Below, piece by piece: positions 9,301-17,614 of a DNA stretch of 64,000 nt. Numbering within the stretch: position 1 is the first letter of the stretch; the number at the start of each line of letters is the position of its first letter. The translations under genes were made by a program, and so were the position numbers. The stretch comes from Tenacibaculum aiptasiae (GTDB lineage: Bacteria > Bacteroidota > Bacteroidia > Flavobacteriales > Flavobacteriaceae). The notes beneath the pieces are model-generated. The model was given only the letters and a program-made list of their open reading frames with translations, had not been told where the DNA came from and did not search any database. The stretch spans positions 248,530-312,529 of the forward strand of contig NZ_WAAU01000008.1 in NCBI RefSeq assembly GCF_008806755.1, written 5' to 3'.

Positions 9301-9639
9301 TACAGTAAATGAACCTAAAAAGCGTCCTAATAAATACTCTTTTTTCTTTATGGGATTTACATACATTAGCGATTCTATATTGTATTCAAAATCGCGCAAT
9401 ACAGCTACTCCCATAATCATAGAAGCTAGTATCATAAAAATTCCGGTAATAGCGCCCATAGTTTTGGCAATAACCAACGGAGCGTTCTTTTTAACTGTGG
9501 TAAACTCCATTCCTTGAAAAATAAAGTCGACACCAACCATTGAAAACAAGAAGAGTACTAGAAAAAACACATAAGTATCTGCACGTTTAGCTCTGTACTT
9601 TAATTCGAATTTAAATATCTCGTACCACATATTATACAA
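6370..9639 (-). CDS. ABC-2 permease fused to an M1-family aminopeptidase
   Basis: 1089 aa. The first ~580 residues hold two blocks of membrane segments of an ABC-2-type permease, starting with one helix at about 20-40 and several more to 260, then a second set from about 320 to 560. A last helix at about 590 leads into a large C-terminal domain. That domain carries the zinc motif HELAH at 938-942 with the third ligand region ETLSQY at 962, as in M1 aminopeptidases. The spacing from HEXXH to this Glu is one residue longer than in classical M1 enzymes; I believe this is usual in this fusion family. The domain is probably periplasmic. The gene overlaps the ABC ATPase gene by 8 bp, so the two are cotranscribed. 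Substrate unknown; peptide export with trimming is an inference. Confidence 0.9.
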   Translation of the reverse strand: MYNMWYEIFKFELKYRAKRADTYVFFLVLFLFSMVGVDFIFQGMEFTTVKKNAPLVIAKTMGAITGIFMILASMIMGVAVLRDFEYNIESLMYVNPIKKKEYLLGRFLGSFTVLFFVFTGILFGMILGEFMPWHNPNDLNSFSLSVYLKPFVIITLPILLFGACLFFVTGALSRKLVVVYTQGVVFFVAFMLTKAIKNEYLQAIMDPFSLTTLTLLTDSWSIVDRNEFNIPFSGVLLYNKLFWMLLGAVILCFGYRKFSFNLIRNKRLKKKGLATTITEEHSNYATKIPQFTFQKELQTKWTQFLHLSWFYFVNICKQPSFWAIMICGMIIILINSVSLGTIYGVDSYPKTYFIVEELQETSSYFFIILLVFYSGEIIWKERGANVNLIYDATPISNFISLLSKYVGLLLIYLVLIATLILTGIIFQTLNGYYDYELEVYFYGFFLEVLPFLALYTCIAIFAQVVTNRKFVGILAVLLFFMFNIALAVMGYDHDLYWFGGSSLGKYSDMNGYGHLLKPYLYIKTYWFLVGLLLLILGAILSVRGTENSLKKRWSSGKTSMSKRLKTFTIVVFCSFLGLGTYIYYNTNVLNKYWSNTEEIAFRASYEKELKKFEYIKQPKITTVNLQVELYPEKQNYTAKGSYILKNTSEISIDKIHVQKKIEDYVSLKNVTFEGGAKLDNRYQKYDYSIYQLNKTLQPGDSIKMNFVQEYTSQGFEMKSSNQSIVHNGTFFNNNSFPTLGYNRKYELRNTNDRAKFDLPKRFNKARREDANELENARSGSDSDGIQLEIVIGTNKNQTAVAPGNLVKQWKSNNRNYFHYKTAIPIINFYSIVSAEYELAKDTWVAPKTKNLVELEVYYHKGHEYNLQRMMDAMKKSFEYYSTHFSPYQYDHMRITEFPRYAQFAQSFPGTVPFSEAMGFVLNIDDKKDVDMAFFITAHELAHQWFGMQVEAANVQGQHFILETLSQYAALMVLKKHFSKEKVAQFLELQETDYKEGLRKESKQEPSLALVENQSYVYYAKGAINMYKLQEAIGEDRVNRALKKFITDWHSQHGKLKTATKRYATSKDLLAYIKNVTPENKQELINELFK

Positions 9640-10525
9640 CTTGTTTTAATTGATTATTTGCTCCAAATATTTGAGAGAAATACACATCCTCTAAACTTGC
9701 CTTAACTGGTGTAAAACCGTTATGTGGATTGCTTTCACTTAGAATATTTATAATTGGTTTTCCTAAAAACAACTTCTCGCTAATTACATGATAAGCTTGC
9801 TTATAACTTTTTAATTCTTCCTTCTGAATTGTTTTCTCATATACCTTTCCTTTCAAACTATCTATAATTTGCACTGGATTTCCTTTAAGCAATACTTGTC
9901 CTTGATTTATAATTGCCATATTGGTACACAGCTCTTTTACATCCTCTACAATATGAGTTGACAAAATAACCACCGTGTTCTCGCCTATTTCACTAAGAAT
10001 ATTATAAAAACGGTTGCGTTCTAAAGGGTCTAATCCCGCTGTAGGCTCGTCTACTATTAATAATTTGGGGCTATTTAATAAGGCTTGTGCTATACCAAAA
10101 CGCTGTTTCATTCCGCCAGAGAATCCATGAAGATTTTGTTTTCTAACCTTATATAAATTTGTTTTATGCAAAAGACTTTCTACTATTTCTTTTCGTTCTC
10201 CTTTGTTAGTAATTCCCTTAAGTACAGCAAAATGATTTAACAACACTTCTGCCGATATTTTTGGGTACAATCCAAACTGTTGTGGTAAATAACCTAATAC
10301 TTTTCGGATGTCATTTTTTTGCTTTAAAACATCTAAATTCCCCAGTTTAATAGAACCTTTGTCTGCTTCTTGCAGTGTAGCAATCGTACGCATTAAAGTA
10401 GATTTCCCCGCTCCATTTGGCCCTAACAAACCAAACATTCCATTTGGAATTTCTAAGGATATATTTTGCAAGGCTTGCACGCCATTTGAATAGGTTTTTG
10501 ATAGGTTTTCTATGATAAGTTCCAT
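9632..10525 (-). CDS. ABC transporter ATP-binding protein
   Basis: 297 aa. Walker A GPNGAGKST lies near residues 36-44, the Q-loop LPQQFG near 80, the signature FSGGMKQR near 130 and Walker B LLIVDEPTAGLD near 155, followed by the H-loop in STHIVED. The C-terminal ~80 residues form a CcmA/YhaQ-like extension. It powers the permease encoded directly downstream (8-bp overlap). A divergent LytS/LytTR two-component system starts about 230 bp away and probably controls this operon, as is common for ABC-2 plus LytTR neighbours. Confidence 0.92.
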   Translation of the reverse strand: MELIIENLSKTYSNGVQALQNISLEIPNGMFGLLGPNGAGKSTLMRTIATLQEADKGSIKLGNLDVLKQKNDIRKVLGYLPQQFGLYPKISAEVLLNHFAVLKGITNKGERKEIVESLLHKTNLYKVRKQNLHGFSGGMKQRFGIAQALLNSPKLLIVDEPTAGLDPLERNRFYNILSEIGENTVVILSTHIVEDVKELCTNMAIINQGQVLLKGNPVQIIDSLKGKVYEKTIQKEELKSYKQAYHVISEKLFLGKPIINILSESNPHNGFTPVKASLEDVYFSQIFGANNQLKQVV

Positions 10526-10754
10526 GTAGTTAATTTTTAATTGTTTACAGCAAACCTAACCGCAAACCATGCGCTAAAAAAGTATTTGTGATGTATGGAA
10601 TACAAACCGTGTTACAAAGGTTTCATGACGTTATAAAGGCTCTTTATCACTTAAAAATTAACGTTTATCACTTCCTAAAGTTTGTTTGTCAACTAATTTG
10701 TTGGTAGCAATTAATTTGTCTAATATTGAACTTGAATTACACGCAAATACCCAT

Positions 10755-11531
10755 ATGTTTAAACGAATTCCTAAAAAACTTTCTTGGTTTATATTAATCT
10801 TTATAGCAGTCATTATTCTGATATTTAATGATGCTTTTGGAAGCAGTGAGCCTTTTGTAACTTTTAGTTTTTTTTATTTCTTACTTCTCATCTTTTTATT
10901 GATTAGATGGACTTTTAAACAGATAAAATCTATTTTGAGTCTTAAAAAGGAAAAGAAAAATGCTGAATTATTACATTTAAAAAGTCAGGTAAGTCCTCAT
11001 TTTTTCTTTAACATGCTAAATAACTTATATGGCTTGGTTGATAAAGATTCTAAAAAGGCAAAAGAACTGATTTTAAAGCTTTCTGATATGATGCGGTATA
11101 GTATTTACGACGGACAAAAAGAAACCGTGCTTTTATCGGAAGAAATAAGTTATTTACAAACCTATATTGAGCTTCACAAAATGCGATACCGCAAAAACAT
11201 TGATATTCAATTTAACTACGATATTGAAGGAAACGATTATGAAGTAATGCCCTTGTTATTTATCATACTTTTAGAGAATGCTTTTAAACATGGAGTAGAA
11301 AATTTAAGAGATAATGCTTATGTTTATATCAATATGAAAGCCGAAAAAAACAACGTTTATTTTGATATTGAAAACAATTTTGATGAAACTGTTGTTAATG
11401 ACGAAAAAGGAGGCATTGGTTTGCAAAATTTAAAGCGTAGACTTGCACTGGTATATCCAAAAACACATACATTGTCCTTTTATAAAACCAATGATGTATA
11501 CAAATCTCAATTGAACATTTCTAAATTATGA
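10755..11531 (+). CDS. LytS/YehU-type sensor histidine kinase
   Basis: 258 aa from the ATG at 10755. A longer frame from a TTG at 10686 would add 23 poorly conserved residues, so the ATG is preferred. Two membrane segments (about 10-27 and 36-52) are followed by a coiled linker and the His_kinase domain with SQVSPHFFFNMLNN (phosphorylated His at about 82). The ATP-binding part contains LLFIILLENAFKHG and GGIGLQNLKRRL. It probably senses the membrane state or a peptide and phosphorylates the LytTR regulator encoded in the next gene, which overlaps it by 4 bp. Confidence 0.9.
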   Translation: MFKRIPKKLSWFILIFIAVIILIFNDAFGSSEPFVTFSFFYFLLLIFLLIRWTFKQIKSILSLKKEKKNAELLHLKSQVSPHFFFNMLNNLYGLVDKDSKKAKELILKLSDMMRYSIYDGQKETVLLSEEISYLQTYIELHKMRYRKNIDIQFNYDIEGNDYEVMPLLFIILLENAFKHGVENLRDNAYVYINMKAEKNNVYFDIENNFDETVVNDEKGGIGLQNLKRRLALVYPKTHTLSFYKTNDVYKSQLNISKL

Positions 11532-12238
11532 TTACCTATATTATTGTTGATGACGAACCTATAGCTCACGATATTATTAAAGATTATTGTGATTTGCTTC
11601 CTAATTTAGAATTTAAAAAGCATTGTTACGACGCTATTGAAGCTTTAAGTTATTTAAGTGAACATACAGTCGATTTGATTTTTTTAGACTTGAATATGCC
11701 CAAACTAAAAGGTTTCGATTTTTTAAAAACATTGTCAAATCCTCCTAAAGTTATTGTTACTACGGCTTATAGTGAATTTGCTTTGGAAAGCTACGAACTA
11801 AACGTTGTTGACTACCTCTTAAAACCATTCAGTTTTGAACGTTTTTTAAAAGCGGTAAATAAAGTAATTGATACACCACAAAGTAGCCCTAAACAGCCTT
11901 CAACGATTAATAATGAGACATCTAAGACTAACAAACAGTTGTTTTTGCGACAGAATAAAAGTCATATCAAAGTAGAAACTGATGAAATTTTATTTATTGA
12001 AGCTGCTGGAAACTATACCAAAGTAATTACAACAAAACAAACAGTTACTGTAAGAGAAAAAATTTCTGAAATGTTAGAAGTTTTACCTCCAGAAAACTTT
12101 TTACAAGTACACAAATCATTTGCCATTGGTTTAAAGCATATTAAGAGCATTGAAGGGAATAAAATAACTATAGAAGAATATAGTATTCCTATCGGGAAAC
12201 TATATAAAATAAACGTAAACAAGCTTTTAAAAACCTAA
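11528..12238 (+). CDS. LytTR family response regulator
   Basis: 236 aa. The receiver domain (1-120) has the acidic pair DD at 8-9, phosphoacceptor Asp54 in FLDLNMP and LKPF near 103. A linker of about 15 residues leads to a LytTR DNA-binding domain (about 135-235) with FIEAAGNYTKV and FLQVHKSFAI. The start overlaps the kinase stop (ATGA), so the two are translationally coupled. The likely target is the divergent ABC/aminopeptidase operon; the DNA site was not identified. Confidence 0.92.
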   Translation: MITYIIVDDEPIAHDIIKDYCDLLPNLEFKKHCYDAIEALSYLSEHTVDLIFLDLNMPKLKGFDFLKTLSNPPKVIVTTAYSEFALESYELNVVDYLLKPFSFERFLKAVNKVIDTPQSSPKQPSTINNETSKTNKQLFLRQNKSHIKVETDEILFIEAAGNYTKVITTKQTVTVREKISEMLEVLPPENFLQVHKSFAIGLKHIKSIEGNKITIEEYSIPIGKLYKINVNKLLKT

Positions 12239-12241
12239 GTT

Positions 12242-12694
12242 TTATAACTGAATATTTCCCTTGCCTTTAGTCAATAAAAATGATTTTTGAAACTGTTTTA
12301 TATCAATTCGAATTCTATTTTTAAACTTTTTATTTACTTCGTAAAAACAGGTGTTATCAATTTGTAAATCAGTGATATTCTTATAGGTCTTCTTTGATTT
12401 AAAATTATAAATAATATGATCATTATAAGTTGATGATTCTACAAAGTCAAAATCAACTTTTTGATTATTCAACTGTAAATCAGTTTTTGATAATAAATAT
12501 TCTTGAATACAAATATCAAACAGTTTATTTTGCTGACAGTTTTTATTAATTCGATAATGTTCTAGTTCGTGTTTGTCCATTTCAAACTTTAAAACTACAT
12601 AGTCATTCTCCATAAAATAATGGTACTCAGCTATACCAGCAGCATGAAAAAACGTAAGAAAATAAGTGCTAATTAAAAGAATAAACGCTTTCAT
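12242..12694 (-). CDS. Exported protein of unknown function (DUF6702-like)
   Basis: 150 aa with an N-terminal signal peptide (hydrophobic 3-17, HAAG). The mature part is rich in beta strands and ends with SFLLTKGKGNIQL. Length and pattern (YHYFMENDYVVLKFEMDKHELEH in part, then a C-terminal strand) resemble the DUF6702 proteins of flavobacteria, which sit near peptidases and secreted enzymes; I am not certain of the assignment. It is 3 bp downstream of the YHYH-protein gene, so they form an operon. Confidence 0.55.
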   Translation of the reverse strand: MKAFILLISTYFLTFFHAAGIAEYHYFMENDYVVLKFEMDKHELEHYRINKNCQQNKLFDICIQEYLLSKTDLQLNNQKVDFDFVESSTYNDHIIYNFKSKKTYKNITDLQIDNTCFYEVNKKFKNRIRIDIKQFQKSFLLTKGKGNIQL

Positions 12695-12697
12695 AAG

Positions 12698-13960
12698 TTA
12701 TGCTGAAATTTTTTTGGTGATACTTCCATTTGAAAAATCAACTTGAATATAAAAAGACTTTAAATCGTGCATTGTGTTGCTATTCAATTCATTTGTTGAA
12801 TTTGATGCATAGGCTAAGCTTCCATCAGTCGTATAAATTTTAATCTGATTGATCTTTGCGTCGGCATATCTACTTCCAAAATCTAAATCGTTTAACTTTT
12901 CATATAATTTTGAATCCAGTTTGTTTTTCAAATCGTCAAAAACATTGGCATTAATTGAAGTAACAGCAACAGTGCTACAATCTTGTGCCGCTGTTGAATC
13001 AGGACAACCAGGACTAATTTGAAATGAATTATCTACGTATTTTCCTTTAAAACACCTTGGAATATACGGCCAATTATCGGTTAACACATAATAATAAGTT
13101 CCATTTGGATATTCAGGAGTCACGGCAAAACGTCCTCCACATTCATCTAAATCGGCACCAGTATACTCGTAATCTTCAATATAAGTTCCATCGTAAGCAC
13201 CATCAGGAGCCGTAACACCATCTCCAGGACGATTTCCTTGCTTTAATGAGTATCCGCTAGTAAATGCTGAAACAGTTGGATTAGAAGCCTTTGTAGTGGC
13301 ATCTGTATACAAATACTTATAATAAATAGGAAAACCATCTGCGGCATAACCTAAAATAGGAGAATGTTGAGTTCCATCAATTTTTAAATCATTGGTAAAA
13401 TAATCTTTAGGAATATTATGATAATGATACCTACTTACATTATTTACATGTCCCCCATTTGAATCCATTGCCAATGTAAAATCAGCTTCAACATGCCAAT
13501 TTAAATTTTCTTCTTGTGTGTTCGGATTAACCCAGTATAATCTAGCAAAAGGAGAGTAATTTATCCCTTGATTTGACACCCCAAAAATAATTCCTCCTCC
13601 ACAAGCTTGCGAACTAGGATCTTCTTTAATTTCTGTAATAGTAGAAGTTAATTCTGGATATAAACACATAGAATATTCAAAATCTTGTGCTGCTAAAGTA
13701 TTAGGCCCAGCCCAAGGTCCATAACTATGCGCTGGAAAGTTATTGGTATATACTTTTCTTACATTATTATCTATTTCAAAACAGACAGCGTTGCTTGTTT
13801 CGTTTCCAAAAATTTCAGAGACATTACAAGGTATTGTAGGTTCTTCTCCAATGTCAGGATCATCCGAATGAATACCGCTATTACTAGAACATGAAAACAA
13901 CAGTGTACATAAAGAAATGGTTAAAAACTGAGCTAAACTTTTAGAAAAATATACTTTCAT
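12698..13960 (-). CDS. YHYH-domain lipoprotein
   Basis: 420 aa. The signal peptide ends in a lipobox (LLFSCSS), so the protein is lipid-anchored. The core contains the diagnostic RYHYH at about residue 170 and several conserved Trp/Gly/Tyr segments (GYAADGFPIYYKY, GTYYYVLTDNWPYIPRCF), as in the YHYH family (PF14240). The function of that family is not known, and it is often found beside sulfatases or surface proteins. Here a lipoprotein sulfatase gene is divergent 200 bp away. The last 70 residues look like a separate beta domain. Confidence 0.85.
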   Translation of the reverse strand: MKVYFSKSLAQFLTISLCTLLFSCSSNSGIHSDDPDIGEEPTIPCNVSEIFGNETSNAVCFEIDNNVRKVYTNNFPAHSYGPWAGPNTLAAQDFEYSMCLYPELTSTITEIKEDPSSQACGGGIIFGVSNQGINYSPFARLYWVNPNTQEENLNWHVEADFTLAMDSNGGHVNNVSRYHYHNIPKDYFTNDLKIDGTQHSPILGYAADGFPIYYKYLYTDATTKASNPTVSAFTSGYSLKQGNRPGDGVTAPDGAYDGTYIEDYEYTGADLDECGGRFAVTPEYPNGTYYYVLTDNWPYIPRCFKGKYVDNSFQISPGCPDSTAAQDCSTVAVTSINANVFDDLKNKLDSKLYEKLNDLDFGSRYADAKINQIKIYTTDGSLAYASNSTNELNSNTMHDLKSFYIQVDFSNGSITKKISA

Positions 13961-14161
13961 AATTTGGGGGTGTTGGTTTAACTTTAGATACAGAAAAATT
14001 AAAATAGTTTAATTAAAAGCCAATATTTTTTCATTATTTTTATTAAAAGGTACAAAAAACTAAGATCTAATGATAGTATTTCAAAAAAAAATCTATCCAT
14101 AAATTAAACTTTTTAGCTTTTTAGCTGTCTAAATCAACATAACACATTAAAAACCCTTGAT

Positions 14162-15493
14162 ATGACTACTCACATAAAACGTATGCTATTTTTTGCTGTT
14201 GTTTCTTTCTTTATTATTTCATGTAGTTCTTCTGATTCCATAGTTAATGAAAATCCAGACGAAAATCCTACTCAAAATGAAAGCGCTCCTAATATACTGT
14301 TTGTAATTGCAGATGATATGGGCTTAGATGCAACTCCAGGATACAGTATTGGAAATCAAAAACCAACAATGCCGAATCTGCAAAATTTAATTAATTCTGG
14401 TGTACGATTTAATAATGCTTGGTCTAATCCTACTTGTTCTCCAACCAGAGCTTCTATTATAACTGGAAAATACGGAATTAGAAACGGTGTTTTAAAAGTT
14501 GATGATCCTTTATCTACTACAGAAGTAGCTTTACAAGATTATATCAAATCAAATGCAAGCAATTCGTATAGCAGTGCCGTAATTGGGAAATGGCATTTAT
14601 CTAAAAACGCCAACCATCCTAATAATATGGGAATCGATTATTATGCAGGACCATTAAGCGGTGGTTTACAATCGTATACTAATTGGAATTTAACCATTAA
14701 CGGGCAAACTCAAACATCTACAGAATATGCAACTACGAAGGTTACCGACTTAGCTATAAACTGGGTTAAAGACCAAACAAAACCATGGTTTTTATGGTTA
14801 GCATACAATGCGCCACATACGCCTTTTCACTTACCACCAAATGATTTACATAGCCAAGGAGCTTTACCTTCAGACCAAGCTAGTATAGATGCTAATCCAT
14901 TACCGTACTATTTAGCTATGATTGAAGCTATGGATAGCGAATATGGGCGTTTATTAAGCTCTATGAGTCAAGAAGTAAGAGATAATACCATTATTATATT
15001 TATTGGAGATAACGGTACTCCAAATCAAGTATTACAGGGATATAAAAAAGGAAAAGGAACCTTATTTCAAGGGGGAATCAATATACCAATGATTATCGGC
15101 GGAAAAGGTGTTACTCGATTTAATCAAACTGAAGATGCATTGATTAATCTTACCGATTTATTTGCAACCATTGCCGATATTGCTGGTGTTAGTGTTTCTT
15201 CTATACATGATAGTAGAAGTTTTAAAAGTTTACTTACTCAAAATACCAATGATAATAGTAGAGATTATACGTTTATAGAAGATGGAAACGACGATGGTAC
15301 TGTAGACTATACTATTAGAAATGCTACTCATAAATATATTTTATATAACGATGGTAGTGAAGCCTTATTTAATTTAGCAAGCGATCCTTTAGAGAGTACA
15401 AATTTCATGAACGCAAATCAGCTGCCTTTGAGTGCTGCAAATAGCGCTATAAAAAATGAATTATCGGCAAAATTAACAGAGATTAGAAATTAA
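14162..15493 (+). CDS. Lipoprotein sulfatase (S1 family)
   Basis: 443 aa. N-terminal lipoprotein signal (FFIISCSSSD) followed by a Glu/Asp/Asn-rich spacer. Metal-binding DD is in FVIADDMG. The sulfatase signature CSPTR lies at residues 92-96; Cys92 would be converted to formylglycine. IGKWHLS gives the conserved Lys/His and IFIGDNGTP the Asp-Asn metal pair. It should remove sulfate from a small or polymeric substrate at the cell surface. The formylglycine-generating enzyme is not in this window. Substrate unknown; marine flavobacteria use such enzymes on algal glycans, but no glycosidase or SusCD genes are nearby. Confidence 0.9.
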   Translation: MTTHIKRMLFFAVVSFFIISCSSSDSIVNENPDENPTQNESAPNILFVIADDMGLDATPGYSIGNQKPTMPNLQNLINSGVRFNNAWSNPTCSPTRASIITGKYGIRNGVLKVDDPLSTTEVALQDYIKSNASNSYSSAVIGKWHLSKNANHPNNMGIDYYAGPLSGGLQSYTNWNLTINGQTQTSTEYATTKVTDLAINWVKDQTKPWFLWLAYNAPHTPFHLPPNDLHSQGALPSDQASIDANPLPYYLAMIEAMDSEYGRLLSSMSQEVRDNTIIIFIGDNGTPNQVLQGYKKGKGTLFQGGINIPMIIGGKGVTRFNQTEDALINLTDLFATIADIAGVSVSSIHDSRSFKSLLTQNTNDNSRDYTFIEDGNDDGTVDYTIRNATHKYILYNDGSEALFNLASDPLESTNFMNANQLPLSAANSAIKNELSAKLTEIRN

Positions 15494-15510
15494 GATAACG
15501 ACTTAAAAAT

Positions 15511-15545
15511 AAAAAGGTTCTGATGTATTAATCAGAACCTTTTTT
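15511..15545. terminator. Bidirectional intrinsic terminator
   Basis: AAAAAGGTTCTGAT pairs perfectly with ATCAGAACCTTTTT around a 6-nt loop, with T-runs on both strands. It ends the sulfatase gene (+) and the acyltransferase gene (-). Confidence 0.9.
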
Positions 15546-15563
15546 ATGTTGTTAAGTATCTTT

Positions 15564-16118
15564 TTATTCAACCTCGTCTGGCACCACAAATAATTCTGGT
15601 TTAGCACCTTTTACATTTCTATAATAATTGTAAAAATGTTTGAAGTCTTTGTCCATATCGTCAGTAGTATAATAGGGTTCAGAAACTCTTACGGTTTTGT
15701 TTTCAAAATCGAAAGTAAACATAACAATAGGTACATTAGCACCTTTGGCTATATAATAAAACCCCGTTTTCCAGCTTTTTACTTTCTGACGAGTTCCTTC
15801 TGGTGAAAGAGCTAATCTAAACTCATCATGCTTATTAAATACAGCTACAATCGCATCTACTTTATTGGAGGTTTTAGTTCTATCAACAGGCCTCCCTCCT
15901 AACCATCTGAAAATAAATCCAAATGGCGGTTTAAATAAAGACTTTTTAGCTATAAAGTTAATAGGAACACCCCATGAATTTCTAGCCAAAATAGCAATAG
16001 GAAAGTCTTTCCAACTCGTATGTGGAGCTCCTATAACTACATATTTTTTTAGGTTTTCAGGGAAACTACCCTCTAATTTCCAACCTAAAACTTTGGTATA
16101 TATAAATTTTGATATCAT
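15564..16118 (-). CDS. PlsC-type 1-acylglycerol-3-phosphate acyltransferase family protein
   Basis: 184 aa, short for the family. Catalytic motif HTSWKD (His33-X4-Asp38) and the substrate-binding ALSPEGTR (about 103-110) are present, followed by KTGFYYIAKGANVPIV. No strong membrane helix is seen, so it is likely a peripheral membrane enzyme that acylates lysophosphatidate or another lipid. It is a single gene between two terminators, convergent with the sulfatase gene and divergent from rmuC. Confidence 0.85.
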   Translation of the reverse strand: MISKFIYTKVLGWKLEGSFPENLKKYVVIGAPHTSWKDFPIAILARNSWGVPINFIAKKSLFKPPFGFIFRWLGGRPVDRTKTSNKVDAIVAVFNKHDEFRLALSPEGTRQKVKSWKTGFYYIAKGANVPIVMFTFDFENKTVRVSEPYYTTDDMDKDFKHFYNYYRNVKGAKPELFVVPDEVE

Positions 16119-16188
16119 CGATTAAAAAGGAAAAGCCAATGATACGGTTTTCCTTATAAAAATCAAACATTTTTAACCTATCTTGTGC

Positions 16189-16196
16189 TATATTTG
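16189..16196 (+). promoter_or_regulatory. Bacteroidota-type -7 box for rmuC
   Basis: TATATTTG matches the TAnnTTTG consensus of the main sigma factor of this phylum and lies 27 bp before the rmuC start. Confidence 0.6.
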
Positions 16197-16222
16197 TTTT
16201 CTTTTAAATTTATAAAAACTCA

Positions 16223-17566
16223 ATGAATACAACTCTTATAATCATATTAGTAGCTTTATTTACCCTTATTTTAGGTTTTATAATTGGTACGTTAATTTCT
16301 AAATTAAAGACGAAACAAGTTGTTTCTGATTTGGAAAAAGAAATGTCTGCTATAGAAATTAACCAATCTAATATGGAGGTTCAAAAAAGAGAAATTCAGA
16401 ATCGCCTTGAAGAAAAAGTTAAGGAAATTGAAGAGATTAGACGTGAAAAAGAATTTTCTAGTATTGAATTGGCTAGAAAAAATGAAGAGTTGAAAAATCT
16501 TCAATTAAAATTAAACGAGAATAAAGAAGAAGTTGAAAAGCTTCAAGATAAATTCACCAAAGAATTTGAAAATTTAGCGAACAAAATTTTAGATGAAAAA
16601 TCGACTAAATTTACCGCTCAAAACAAAGAAAATATTCAAAATATTTTAAATCCGTTACAGGAAAAAATTAAAACTTTTGAAAAGAAAGTAGACGATACTC
16701 AAAAAGAAAGTATTTCTATGCATTCTGCCTTAAAAGAGCAATTATTAGGTTTAAAAGAACTCAATGCTCAAATGAGTAAAGAAGCTATAAACTTAACTAA
16801 GGCATTGAAAGGTGATAGTAAAACTCAAGGAAACTGGGGAGAATTGGTTTTAGAAAGAGTTTTAGAAAAATCTGGTTTAGAAAAAGATAGAGAGTATTTT
16901 GTTCAGCAAAGTTTTACCAATGAAGAAGGTAAAAGAATTTTACCTGATGTTGTAATTCATTTACCAGACAATAAGAAAATGATTGTCGATTCTAAAGTAT
17001 CGCTTACTGCGTATGAACAATATGTAAATGCTGAAGATGAAGCAGAGAAAGAACGCTTTTTAAAAGAACATTTAAACTCTTTAAAACGTCACGTAGAACA
17101 ATTATCTGACAAGAAATATGAAGATATTTATAAAATAGCTTCTCCTGATTTTGTGTTACTTTTTGTTCCTATAGAACCAGCGTTTGCAGTAGCTTTAAAC
17201 CTTGATAATACTTTATATAATAAAGCATTTGAAAGAAATATTGTAATTGTAACTCCAACAACCTTATTAGCCACTTTACGTACTATTGATACTATGTGGA
17301 ATAACGAAAAGCAACAACGTAATGCCATTGAAATTGCTAGGCAAGCTGGTGCTTTATACGATAAGTTTGAAGGATTATTAAAAGATTTAATCAGTATTGG
17401 TAAGAAAATAGACGGTACCAAAGCAGATTATACCGCTGCCATGAATAAATTAGTAGATGGTAGAGGAAATCTAATAACTAGTGTTGAGAAGCTAAAGAAA
17501 ATGGGAGCTAAAGCTAAAAAGGCTTTACCACAAACTATTATAGAAAGAGCTGAAGATAACGAATAA
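16223..17566 (+). CDS. rmuC: DNA recombination protein RmuC
   Basis: 447 aa. A short N-terminal membrane anchor (about 5-24) is followed by a long coiled coil (about 30-190). The conserved RmuC nuclease-like domain comes next, with GNWGELVLERVLE, PDVVIHLPDNK, DSKVSLTAYE and ATLRTIDTMW. RmuC limits DNA inversions at short inverted repeats; its restriction-like fold suggests DNA cleavage at unusual structures. It is a single gene ending at a strong terminator shared with the convergent glyA. Confidence 0.95.
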   Translation: MNTTLIIILVALFTLILGFIIGTLISKLKTKQVVSDLEKEMSAIEINQSNMEVQKREIQNRLEEKVKEIEEIRREKEFSSIELARKNEELKNLQLKLNENKEEVEKLQDKFTKEFENLANKILDEKSTKFTAQNKENIQNILNPLQEKIKTFEKKVDDTQKESISMHSALKEQLLGLKELNAQMSKEAINLTKALKGDSKTQGNWGELVLERVLEKSGLEKDREYFVQQSFTNEEGKRILPDVVIHLPDNKKMIVDSKVSLTAYEQYVNAEDEAEKERFLKEHLNSLKRHVEQLSDKKYEDIYKIASPDFVLLFVPIEPAFAVALNLDNTLYNKAFERNIVIVTPTTLLATLRTIDTMWNNEKQQRNAIEIARQAGALYDKFEGLLKDLISIGKKIDGTKADYTAAMNKLVDGRGNLITSVEKLKKMGAKAKKALPQTIIERAEDNE

Positions 17567-17594
17567 AAAAAGCGACCAAATGGTCGCTTTTTTT
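17565..17594. terminator. Bidirectional terminator between rmuC and glyA
   Basis: AGCGACCA pairs with TGGTCGCT around AA and is flanked by seven A and seven T, so it works on both strands. Confidence 0.92.
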
Positions 17595-17614
17595 ATATCT
17601 ATAAGAATGTATTT

